Positions 35,074 to 42,280 of a stretch of 64,000 nt of DNA are shown here, piece by piece. Source of the stretch: JABWCQ01 sp964587105 (GTDB taxonomy: Bacteria > Electryoneota > RPQS01); assembly GCA_964587105.1 (NCBI GenBank), contig CAZPKG010000016.1, positions 1 through 64,000 on the forward strand, given 5' to 3'. Within the stretch, counting starts at the first letter, position 1. Each line of letters begins with the position of its first letter. The notes under the pieces are model-generated. The model was given only the letters and a program-made list of their open reading frames with translations, was not told the origin of the DNA and ran no database searches. Both the position numbers and the translations under genes were made by a program.

Positions 35074-35655
35074 ATGAACCGAATCTTATTCTTGCCTTTG
35101 TATCTTGTGGTGGTTTTCACCATTGGATGCGATGACGACAACGACACCGCACCTGTTAGTTATCCTGCCGAACCGACCCAAGAGATGCTCGCCGCAGGGC
35201 CCGGCGATGGAGCTGAATTTTTCTTCTGGAGCGACTCCGGAAGAGCGCGTGCTACTGCGGCCGGATTCCGCGCTGCGCTCTGGGTTACGAATGTTGACAC
35301 AACTCATGTCCAGATTGAAGATATGGTTGGTCTGTTCGTATATCCCGGATGCCTTGGAAGTCACCCTGACCTTGAGTGCGATATTATAGTCAAAGACTCA
35401 ACGTATTCACAGCTAGAATACGGCCCAACGGGAATGCAATTTACGGATTCCGTGGAGTTTTGGATCGACTCAACGGTCATCGATCTGCCAGCCAACACAT
35501 TTGCCGCAGATGTTGCATACTACTATTACAACCCGGCGAGCGGAGAGTTTGAAGAACTCGACACCTGGGTTAATCCGGAAAACGGTTGGATTGAGTGTAA
35601 AGTCCTGCACTTTTCCCGCTACATCATCGGGCGGCGATTGACGCAACGAAACTGA
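35074..35655 (+). CDS. Small lipoprotein of unknown function
   Basis: A 193-residue predicted lipoprotein: signal segment ending in lipobox TIGC (Cys19), then an Asp-rich linker. The C-terminal part (NPASGEFEELDTWVNPENGWIECK, given in two pieces: NPASGEFEELD and NPENGWIECK, then VLHFSRYIIG) resembles the end of ZU5-type domains that finish in an HFSRY motif, so it is probably a beta-sandwich surface protein. It is the only + strand gene in the suf cluster and has its own candidate sigma-54 promoter and terminator. Not recognised further. Confidence 0.65.
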   Translation: MNRILFLPLYLVVVFTIGCDDDNDTAPVSYPAEPTQEMLAAGPGDGAEFFFWSDSGRARATAAGFRAALWVTNVDTTHVQIEDMVGLFVYPGCLGSHPDLECDIIVKDSTYSQLEYGPTGMQFTDSVEFWIDSTVIDLPANTFAADVAYYYYNPASGEFEELDTWVNPENGWIECKVLHFSRYIIGRRLTQRN

Positions 35656-35700
35656 CCTAATCTCTTTCGCGGGACATATACGGCCCGCATCATACAGAAG

Positions 35701-35731
35701 CGCCCCGTGCCGAATCGTGCACCGGGGCGTT
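35701..35731. terminator. Bidirectional terminator between the lipoprotein gene and sufD
   Basis: CGCCCCG-TGC pairs with GCA-C-CGGGGCG (one bulged base), loop about 8 nt, then GTTTG. It sits between two convergent genes, 45 bp after the lipoprotein stop and about 12 bp after the sufD stop on the other strand. The T-tract is weak. Confidence 0.65.
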
Positions 35732-35740
35732 TGTGATTTC

Positions 35741-36955
35741 TTAGTGTCCCGACGCGCGCCCAACTGCTTGGGCAACTCGATCACGCCAGCTCTGGCGGAT
35801 GTCTTCCAAAACTTCAGGAACATTTTGAATAACCTGCTCGCCGAAGCCCATACCAATGGCAGTCATTGCTTCGCGATAGGTCAAGCCGCGCGTCTGCAAA
35901 TAGAACAACTGCTCCTTGTTCAACGTGCCGATGGACGCGCCATGACTACACTTGACGTCATCGGCGATGATCTCGAGCTTGGGAATCGCGTCGGCATGAG
36001 TGCCGGGATCGAGCATCAGATTGCGACACGTTTGATAGGCGTCGGTCTTTTGTGCGATCTGCGGAACGGTGATGATGCCTTGATAAATCGAATGCGCTTC
36101 GCCGGCCAAAATAGTCTTGAACAAGAGATTGGAGAAACCATTTGGCGTACCATGATGCTGATGTGTGCGATGCTCCGCTCTGGATTTGCCAAGACCGGCG
36201 AAAAGTCCGCTCAGATGACACTCAGTATTGTCGCCCAACAGATCCATGCGCAACTTGGCGACGTGCCATGCCCCGCCTGTCGTAAAACCCACCCAGTTCA
36301 AATAGCCATCGCGTTCAACCTGAATGCGACCGGTGCGATAGATGGCGGCCTCGGCAGGAGTTTGTTCGTCGTGTACGTAATGCAGACGCGCGCCTTGCTT
36401 GACGAGAATTTCGGTTCGACCGACGACGGGGCTATCTTTGCTTTCTGTTTGCCAACGATCAAAGACGACCGCCTCGGCGCCGCGCTCAACAATGATCAAA
36501 GTTGTCGGCGCAGCGAGACCCGAGCCGAAATGACGATGCGAGAGATCGATGACAACTCCGGTCGTATTGGCCGGAATACGCAAACAAATCGGTTGCGCCG
36601 TCAATGCGCGGTGATAGTGCAGAAACTTGCTATCAAAATCGTCAGAGGCAATCTGCAGCATAGACGTAAACAACTCACGGTCGTTCGCTGTTGCGACAAG
36701 CGCGTCTTGCGTCAAACCGCTGCGGACGTTGATGGATGTTTCGAAACGAGTGGAATCGGTCGCCGATTCAATGTCATTCCACGGAAAGGAATCTGGATTG
36801 TTCTTGCGCCACTCTTCGATGTCCTTTGCGGGAGTCGATGCGGCGCGAGCTTGTGCGAGCGATTGTGCACGGTCGTCCGATGATAACAGCGAATGACCGG
36901 ATGATATTTTTTCGAGATAGCTCATCTGTAATGTTTGAGTGCGGGTCTCAGCCAA
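35741..36955 (-). CDS. sufD: SUF scaffold protein SufD
   Basis: Partner of SufB and SufC in the SufBC2D scaffold that builds Fe-S clusters. The 404-residue protein shows the family's C-terminal beta-helix end (KCSHGASIGTLNKEQLFYL, with the conserved His, and RGLTYREAMTAI). Start is a TTG at 36955 with GGAGGG 5 nt upstream, overlapping the sufB stop by 8 bp; an ATG ten codons later lacks a good ribosome site. Ends at a terminator, so sufD is last of the iscR-sufC-(three genes)-sufB-sufD run. Confidence 0.94.
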   Translation of the reverse strand: MAETRTQTLQMSYLEKISSGHSLLSSDDRAQSLAQARAASTPAKDIEEWRKNNPDSFPWNDIESATDSTRFETSINVRSGLTQDALVATANDRELFTSMLQIASDDFDSKFLHYHRALTAQPICLRIPANTTGVVIDLSHRHFGSGLAAPTTLIIVERGAEAVVFDRWQTESKDSPVVGRTEILVKQGARLHYVHDEQTPAEAAIYRTGRIQVERDGYLNWVGFTTGGAWHVAKLRMDLLGDNTECHLSGLFAGLGKSRAEHRTHQHHGTPNGFSNLLFKTILAGEAHSIYQGIITVPQIAQKTDAYQTCRNLMLDPGTHADAIPKLEIIADDVKCSHGASIGTLNKEQLFYLQTRGLTYREAMTAIGMGFGEQVIQNVPEVLEDIRQSWRDRVAQAVGRASGH

Positions 36956-38357
36956 CGGATCCCTCCATTTGGAGTTGGATGAGACGGTTCATTTCAAGCG
37001 CGTATTCCATCGGAAGCTCTTTGACGACAGGTTCGATGAAGCCGCGAACAATCATTGTCATGGCCTCCTCTTCGGAAATGCCGCGGCTTTGCAGATAGAA
37101 GACCTGTTCGTCACCGATCTTTGAAACAGTTGCTTCGTGACCGAGTTCGACGCGGTCCTCCTGAATATTCATGTATGGGTAGGTGTCGCTGCGGCTGTGA
37201 TCATCGAGCAGAAGCGCATCGCAACTGACGCTGCTCTTGCTGTTGGTCGCGCCTTTGGCAACTTCAACGAGACCGCGATAAGATGTTCTGCCGCCGCCGC
37301 GTGAAATTGATTTGGATAGGATCACACTCGTGGTGTCAGGAGCCTTGTGAACGACCTTCGCTCCGGCTTCGGTGTGCATCCCTGATCCGGCGTAGGCGAC
37401 AGAAAGAATGTCGGCCTTCGCGCCGCGACCCATCAGATAGACTGACGGGTATTTCATTGTGATCTTCGAGCCGATATTACAATCCACCCACTCCATCGTT
37501 GCGCCTTCTTCGGCGATGGCGCGCTTGGTGACGAGGTTGTAAACGTTTTTCGACCAATTCTGAATGGTGGTGTAGCGGACGCGCGAGTTCTTTTTACAAT
37601 AGATTTCGACGACCGCAGAGTGCAGCGAATCGCTCGAATAGACCGGCGCGGTGCAGCCTTCGACGTAGTGAATGTTAGAGCCTTCGTCGGCGATAATCAG
37701 CGTGCGCTCAAACTGGCCGGAGTTCTTGGCGTTGATGCGGAAATACGCTTGCAAGGGAATCGTGACGTGTACGCCTTTCGGGACATAGATGAAACTTCCA
37801 CCTGACCAAACAGCGGTGTTCAGCGCGGCGAGTTTGTTGTCGCCGGCGGGAATGGCTTTGGCGAAATACTCTTTGAAGATTTCGGGATGCTCGCGCAAGC
37901 CGGTGTCGGTATCGAGGAAAATAACGCCGAGTTTGCTCCACTGTTCTTGCAGGGAGTGATAAACCACTTCGCTTTCGTATTGCGCGCCGACGCCCGCGAG
38001 AAAATTCTTCTCCGCTTCAGGAATACCGAGCTTGTCATAGGTTTCGCGGATTTCTTTGGGGACGGCATCCCAATCATGCTCGACTTTGTCGGATGGCTTA
38101 ATATAATAGTGGATGTCGTCGAAATCGATGGTTTTGAGGTCCGGGCCCCATTCGGGCAATGACTTCTTGTAGAAGTAGTCAAGACCTTTCAGACGCAGGT
38201 TCAGCATCCACTCAGGTTCGTTTTTGTAGCGTGAGATTTCCTCGACGACCTCTTTTGACAAGCCTTTCGGGAGCTTTACGACATTATTCTCCGGCATGGA
38301 GAAGCCGTAGCGCTCGTAGTTGTCGAGATCGAGAGTGAATTCTTTTGATTCGGGCAT
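36948..38357 (-). CDS. sufB: SUF scaffold protein SufB
   Basis: Core scaffold subunit of SufBC2D. The 469-residue protein has characteristic SufB stretches (YESEVVYHSLQEQW; AVWSGGSFIYVPKGV; RVRYTTIQNWSKNVYN) and the active region SSVSCDALLLDDHSRSDTYP holding the cysteine equivalent to E. coli Cys405, followed by the conserved Glu/His of VELGHEATVSKIG. Length normal. An 87-bp gap upstream contains a 7-bp GC-rich inverted repeat (38402-38408 with 38423-38429). Unlike the common sufC-sufB adjacency, three other genes lie between sufC and sufB. Confidence 0.96.
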   Translation of the reverse strand: MPESKEFTLDLDNYERYGFSMPENNVVKLPKGLSKEVVEEISRYKNEPEWMLNLRLKGLDYFYKKSLPEWGPDLKTIDFDDIHYYIKPSDKVEHDWDAVPKEIRETYDKLGIPEAEKNFLAGVGAQYESEVVYHSLQEQWSKLGVIFLDTDTGLREHPEIFKEYFAKAIPAGDNKLAALNTAVWSGGSFIYVPKGVHVTIPLQAYFRINAKNSGQFERTLIIADEGSNIHYVEGCTAPVYSSDSLHSAVVEIYCKKNSRVRYTTIQNWSKNVYNLVTKRAIAEEGATMEWVDCNIGSKITMKYPSVYLMGRGAKADILSVAYAGSGMHTEAGAKVVHKAPDTTSVILSKSISRGGGRTSYRGLVEVAKGATNSKSSVSCDALLLDDHSRSDTYPYMNIQEDRVELGHEATVSKIGDEQVFYLQSRGISEEEAMTMIVRGFIEPVVKELPMEYALEMNRLIQLQMEGSVG

Positions 38358-38445
38358 TGTATCTCCAGATGAGGAAAAACGAAATTGAAAACCAGATTCC
38401 GGCGGGGAACCGCTGCGCTTAATCCCCGCTCGGCGGCAACAAGTG

Positions 38446-39201
38446 CTATGAACTCAGCAAAGTGGTTAGAGAATCGAAGTGAACGCGCTTGTTCAACTCT
38501 TGAAGCTCATCACGCGACCATTGTTGGGCATAAAGGTGTTTGTGTGTGCAATCCAAGGGGCGATTGCGACCGAAACCGAAAGGCAGAGGTGTGAAACGCG
38601 ATTTGTTCAAGCCGACGAATGATAATGCGTATTCGCGTTTTTGGATACGCTGAAATTTTACTTCAGTGAAGAGATCGCGGTCACTTTGCTTCATGCCAAG
38701 AAAATCGTGCAGGAAAGTCAGAATGTAGTCGCGTTTGATGATCACGAAGCTCTGTTCAATTCGAACAACACTCGATCCGCCGTATGAGATGTCAGCGCGG
38801 TCCATATTTTCTATGGCGCGCTCGATGATTCCCTCCCCGACGATCAAACAATCCTGCTCTAAGAAAACCGAATATTCCGCGTCGTTCAGATAAGCGTACA
38901 TGGCTCCGAGAGCAAAAGCTCTTGTCCAGCCGCCATACTGCCCTTCACACACCATCCCATGCTTGAAGTTTGTCTTTAGATTGACCCATTCAACAGACTT
39001 GCCGGTAAGGTCGGGTTTCAACGGACTGGCGGAATCGACGACGATGATCTTCTCGGGATTTGAGAATTTCGTGACGCAGTCATACCAGACATCAAAGAAC
39101 TTCGGCGTTCGAATACGGTCGTCGGATTCGTTGTAGTTCGCGCCGATGTGTCTGCGCGATTCGTCGCACCACCAACCGCTGTGAACAATATAACCGGACA
39201 T
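38446..39201 (-). CDS. Putative GT-A-like glycosyltransferase
   Basis: A 251-residue cytoplasmic protein. Features recall GT-A family-2-like enzymes: a nucleotide-binding-like N-terminal strand region (KIIVVDSASPLKPD), an acidic EQDCLIV segment at about residue 115 where a DxD-like motif is expected (AEYSVFLEQDCLIVGEG), and GGSSVVRIEQSF after it. No signal peptide or membrane segment. It starts directly at the stop of the preceding GT9-like gene with no gap, so three genes form a translationally linked block. Substrate unknown; it may be a surface-sugar or capsule gene placed in the suf operon. Family assignment is tentative. Confidence 0.5.
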   Translation of the reverse strand: MSGYIVHSGWWCDESRRHIGANYNESDDRIRTPKFFDVWYDCVTKFSNPEKIIVVDSASPLKPDLTGKSVEWVNLKTNFKHGMVCEGQYGGWTRAFALGAMYAYLNDAEYSVFLEQDCLIVGEGIIERAIENMDRADISYGGSSVVRIEQSFVIIKRDYILTFLHDFLGMKQSDRDLFTEVKFQRIQKREYALSFVGLNKSRFTPLPFGFGRNRPLDCTHKHLYAQQWSRDELQELNKRVHFDSLTTLLSS

Positions 39202-39957
39202 TTAGCGATTCAGTGGTCTTACGACGCGGTTAATGTGCTTGATGTTGTGTTCAGCCATTCGATTTGTGAACTTGTCAAGATTCACCGAATGAGGATACAC
39301 GTAAACGCAGGTTGGCGTAACGCCGGCCCAATCCAAAACGTGAAACAGTCCTGACTGACATACATGTGACTCACGCGCCCCGGCCATGCGTCGGGCATTG
39401 GTCAAAACGTCTTGCGAATGATCAATCGGTAGCCCGTTCGGGATTTCCTCGCGCATGAACGCATCGCTGATTAGAACTTCATCGCTGCGCATGTATTCGC
39501 CGAGATTCAGTCGAAACGACTTGTCATAACCCAGGCCATATTCTTCGGCCACATATTCAGGCACGAAGCGGCGTGGAGTGCGGCGAAAACCTAAGTTGTA
39601 ATATTCGGGTGCGTTCAGGCCAAACTGATTTGGGTCATGCTTGTAAGGCTCTCCACCCTTCTCCCAATCGACAACAGGAAAGTCCGCAAGCGTGACATCA
39701 TGTGTCATCTCTTGCAGTTTCAGCAACGAAATCGTGTGAGCAAAGAGCGCAAACTTGTTCGCGAGCACAAAGTGAATCTTTTGTCCGCGAGTCTTGTACA
39801 GCCATGAAGCGATTGGCAGACAGGCAATGAAGTCGCCGAGCTTCCCGCAATGCGTAATCGTAATGACATGCTGCGGTTTGTTCTTGTAGCGCCAGCAATT
39901 TGTCCAGTAGTAGAGCTTTGCAGGCAGCTTACCGTAGCGCGGACCAAGATCTGTCAC
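39202..39957 (-). CDS. GT9-like (heptosyltransferase-like) protein
   Basis: A 251-residue protein with two sequence marks of glycosyltransferase family 9: HCGKLGDFIACLPIASWLYK near the N-terminus (the GDxIxxLP loop) and ESHVCQSGLFHVLDWAGV near the C-terminus (like the GxxHLAxALG acceptor of heptosyltransferases). It is shorter than usual GT9 enzymes (about 320-350 residues), so it may be a compact or partial version. Starts with GTG overlapping the upstream gene by GTGA. A role in adding LPS- or polysaccharide sugars is inferred. Confidence 0.55.
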   Translation of the reverse strand: MTDLGPRYGKLPAKLYYWTNCWRYKNKPQHVITITHCGKLGDFIACLPIASWLYKTRGQKIHFVLANKFALFAHTISLLKLQEMTHDVTLADFPVVDWEKGGEPYKHDPNQFGLNAPEYYNLGFRRTPRRFVPEYVAEEYGLGYDKSFRLNLGEYMRSDEVLISDAFMREEIPNGLPIDHSQDVLTNARRMAGARESHVCQSGLFHVLDWAGVTPTCVYVYPHSVNLDKFTNRMAEHNIKHINRVVRPLNR

Positions 39958-40535
39958 GAGACGGGATTTGCTCCGAATTGCTTAAGGGCGGCGCTGACCG
40001 CTTCCGCAACGGACGTTACCGAAATCGGGCCGAGGGCTTTGCTCTCGGGAGCGTGGGCGGATGCATCCACCACTAATGTATCGGACCAGCGAGGTTCGAC
40101 TTGAGCCTTGGATGCGGCGATAACAATTTGCGGCTTGCCGAGCGCCGCCGCAACTATGCGCCACGGCGTGTTCATGCCGATCCAGAGCAAACTCATTGAG
40201 ATCACTCCGGCGCGATCGGGCGATGACAGTTTCTTGAAGTGGTGGTTGGCCCGCGCGAGTCGCTCGGACGATGGATCGCCAACTTGTACGACGGTGATGC
40301 CCACTGAATCAAGATTCGCGATCAGAATTTCAAAGCGCGGCGTCGGCCAAAACTCACCATCGTCCGTGGCCGTTGTGTCCATCACGACGGTCCGAAGCGG
40401 ATCAAGTTTGTGAGGCCACTTGGGTGATCCAATATGCGGCCGAACAATTTTCGGACGACCTTGCGGACTGAACTCCAATTCAATTTCGAGTGAGTCTCGA
40501 ACACGCGCCACGAGGTCTGATTCGAGCGTAGTCAC
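39954..40535 (-). CDS. Small GT9-C-terminal-like protein
   Basis: A 193-residue protein, GTG start, 6 bp after the sufC stop. Residues about 115-150 (SMSLLWIGMNTPWRIVAAALGKPQIVI) look like the C-terminal nucleotide-sugar site of GT9 heptosyltransferases, where the family usually has dSGPmHlAaALGkP; the phrase is given only in part here: NTPWRIVAAALGKPQIVI. The matching N-terminal half is not seen, so it is either half an enzyme or an accessory subunit of the next gene, with which it overlaps by 4 bp. No membrane segment. Confidence 0.45.
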   Translation of the reverse strand: MTTLESDLVARVRDSLEIELEFSPQGRPKIVRPHIGSPKWPHKLDPLRTVVMDTTATDDGEFWPTPRFEILIANLDSVGITVVQVGDPSSERLARANHHFKKLSSPDRAGVISMSLLWIGMNTPWRIVAAALGKPQIVIAASKAQVEPRWSDTLVVDASAHAPESKALGPISVTSVAEAVSAALKQFGANPVS

Positions 40536-40541
40536 GCGACG

Positions 40542-41288
40542 TCAGGCGGCGACTTCCGATTTGATCCAGTCGTAGCCTTCGCTTTCGAGGTGCAGAGCGA
40601 GCGACTTGTCACCGGACTTGACGATGCGGCCATCCACGAGAATATGCACGACGTCGGGGACGATGTAGTTCAGAAGGCGCTGATAGTGTGTGATGACAAG
40701 CGCGCCAAAGTTCTCGCCTCGCAAGCTCTCTACTCCTTGAGCGACGATCTTCAGCGCGTCAATGTCAAGGCCGGAATCGGTTTCATCCATGATGGCCATT
40801 TCAGGCTTGAGCATTCCCATTTGGAGAATTTCGTTGCGCTTCTTTTCGCCGCCGGAAAATCCTTCATTCAAGAAACGCTTCGTGAACTCGGGACGAATGT
40901 CGAGAAGCTGAAGCCACTTCTTCATTTCAGCGTCAAATTCCTTGAACGTCGGAGTTTTGCCAAAGCGCTCGGTCATCGCCAAACGCAGGAAATTGTTGAC
41001 GGACACGCCGTAGATTTCCTGCGGATATTGAAAAGCCAAGAACAGTCCCTTCTTGGCGCGTTCATCAGGTTCAAGTTCCAGCAGGCTTTCACCTTTCCAG
41101 ATGATATCACCGCCGGTCACTTCATATTTCGGGTGGCCCATGATGGCGGAGGACAAGGTGGACTTGCCGCTGCCGTTGGGGCCCATGATGGCGTGGACTT
41201 CGCCGATGGGAACGACGAGGTTTAGGCCGCGTAAAATTTCCTTACCCTCGACGGCGACGTGGAGGTCACGAATTTCAAGCTGATTCAA
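40542..41288 (-). CDS. sufC: SUF ATPase SufC
   Basis: ABC-type ATPase of the SufBC2D complex. The 248-residue protein has Walker A GPNGSGKST (36-44), a SufC-type signature FSGGEKKRNEILQM, Walker B MAIMDETDSGLDID and H-loop VITHYQRLL. TTG start with AGGAG 5 nt upstream. The 163-bp gap to iscR holds no gene and no clear terminator, so iscR and sufC are probably one transcript. Confidence 0.96.
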   Translation of the reverse strand: MNQLEIRDLHVAVEGKEILRGLNLVVPIGEVHAIMGPNGSGKSTLSSAIMGHPKYEVTGGDIIWKGESLLELEPDERAKKGLFLAFQYPQEIYGVSVNNFLRLAMTERFGKTPTFKEFDAEMKKWLQLLDIRPEFTKRFLNEGFSGGEKKRNEILQMGMLKPEMAIMDETDSGLDIDALKIVAQGVESLRGENFGALVITHYQRLLNYIVPDVVHILVDGRIVKSGDKSLALHLESEGYDWIKSEVAA

Positions 41289-41451
41289 AGCTGCTCCTAT
41301 TTGGAATATTCAATTTGAAAATGGAAAACAGAACGCCCGGCGCACTTGATAATGCGGCCTTGACTTCATCGGGTGGCAACACAAGTCCACAGCCAATCCG
41401 AGAGGAGTGCTGTGTCGGTGCAATGCTAGGCGCCGCCCTCAGATGGAGGAG

Positions 41452-41925
41452 TTAAACGGCAGCGACTTCTTTGCCGTTTGTCTGGAAAATCGGCTGAAGC
41501 TGAGTAAAATACTGCTTCTTTTCGATTTCCAAGAGATCGGCAAGCGATCTGGAACGGAAGAAATCGCGGAGATGGTTTTCGGCGTCGGACCAGACGTGGC
41601 GGATGGTACACTCTTGGGAGTGGACACACGCCGCTGGGTCCGACGTACACTCATTGAACGCGAGGCTACCCTCAAACGCTTCAATAATCTCTAACATGTT
41701 GATCTCTTCAGGCTTGCGACCAAGAGCGATACCCCCGCCCTTGCCGCGATGGGTTTCGAGGAGCCCCTCACTTGAAAGATATGCAACAATTTTCGTCAAA
41801 AATACGCGTGGAATGTGCTGTTGTTCGGCGATGTCACGAGTGACGAACGTTTTGCCTTCAGCATGGCCGCGGGCAACGAACATCAACATGCGGAGGGCGT
41901 AGTCAGCCTGGAGTGAAATTAACAT
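41452..41925 (-). CDS. iscR: Rrf2-family Fe-S regulator (IscR/SufR type)
   Basis: Winged-helix transcription factor that senses Fe-S status. The 157-residue protein has the Rrf2 N-terminus (ADYALRMLMFVA), the recognition-helix region (FLTKIVAYLSSEGLLETHRGKGGGIALG) and three cysteines C93-x6-C100-x5-C106 for the [2Fe-2S] cluster, one residue longer in the first gap than E. coli IscR. First gene of the suf cluster; a likely operator lies between its promoter and start, so it probably represses itself and sufC onwards. Confidence 0.92.
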   Translation of the reverse strand: MLISLQADYALRMLMFVARGHAEGKTFVTRDIAEQQHIPRVFLTKIVAYLSSEGLLETHRGKGGGIALGRKPEEINMLEIIEAFEGSLAFNECTSDPAACVHSQECTIRHVWSDAENHLRDFFRSRSLADLLEIEKKQYFTQLQPIFQTNGKEVAAV

Positions 41926-41942
41926 TTGGTTTTTCCTAAATA

Positions 41943-41992
41943 TGACTTTCGTAGTCAGATTAGAATATAAGAGGATTCTAAGCGCATGTCAA
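41943..41992 (-). promoter_or_regulatory. iscR-suf promoter with IscR-like operator
   Basis: Minus strand: TTGACA (41987-41992), 17-base spacer, TATATT (41964-41969), a near-consensus sigma-70 promoter. Just downstream is the inverted repeat TGACT-ACGAA-AGTCA (41943-41957), which has the GACT-N5-AGTC arms of type 1 IscR sites. It covers the first transcribed bases, a position for repression. The site lies 18 bp before the iscR ATG. Confidence 0.72.
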
Positions 41993-42079
41993 GTGCTATA
42001 AGTCACATATAATTGAGATTCACATTGTGAAACATTGCACGAGGAAATGCCATGCCTCTTGACAAAATCGGTGGGTTTT

Positions 42080-42182
42080 CGTTATTTGGGGTGCAGCCGT
42101 AGGGGTGGTCGCACGGAGGAATCCGGAAGCGGCCTGAGAGAGTCCCTCGAACCTGATCCGGATAATGCCGGCGAAGGAAACG
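42080..42182 (+). promoter_or_regulatory. TPP (thiamin pyrophosphate) riboswitch aptamer
   Basis: Conserved TPP/THI-element parts in order: GGGGTGC (42088-42094), CTGAGAG (42134-42140), ACCTGATCCGGATAATGCCG (42151-42170) and GCGAAGGAAA (42171-42180); CGTT/AACG at the ends can close P1. Binding of TPP should promote the terminator 50 nt downstream and turn off the receptor-symporter operon. Confidence 0.95.
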
Positions 42183-42230
42183 GTCGGTCGAACCGAGGTG
42201 CTCACAGGATCTGCATCTCTTAGTGATAGG

Positions 42231-42265
42231 CCGCAGCCGTTTTATCAACGGGCTGCGGTTTTTTG
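42231..42265 (+). terminator. Riboswitch expression-platform terminator
   Basis: CCGCAGCC (42231-42238) pairs with GGCTGCGG (42251-42258), followed by T-rich TTTTTTGTTTT. It ends 15 bp before the receptor start codon, so it is an intrinsic attenuator between the TPP aptamer and the gene. Confidence 0.9.
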
Positions 42266-42280
42266 TTTTAGGAGTCTGAG

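Noticed and set aside
35717..36883. 388-codon + strand open frame opposite sufD
   Set aside because: Runs fully antisense to sufD, has Arg/Cys-rich low-complexity character and no ribosome site; sufD is clearly the real gene.
38402..38429. 7-bp GC-rich inverted repeat upstream of sufB as a terminator
   Set aside because: The loop is 14 nt and no T-run follows on either strand, so support is too weak for a terminator call.
42059..42087. TTGACA-N17-TTATTT as promoter of the thiamin operon
   Set aside because: The -10 would lie inside the riboswitch P1/P2 region and transcription would begin within GGGGTGC, cutting the aptamer. The real promoter is probably further upstream and was not placed.
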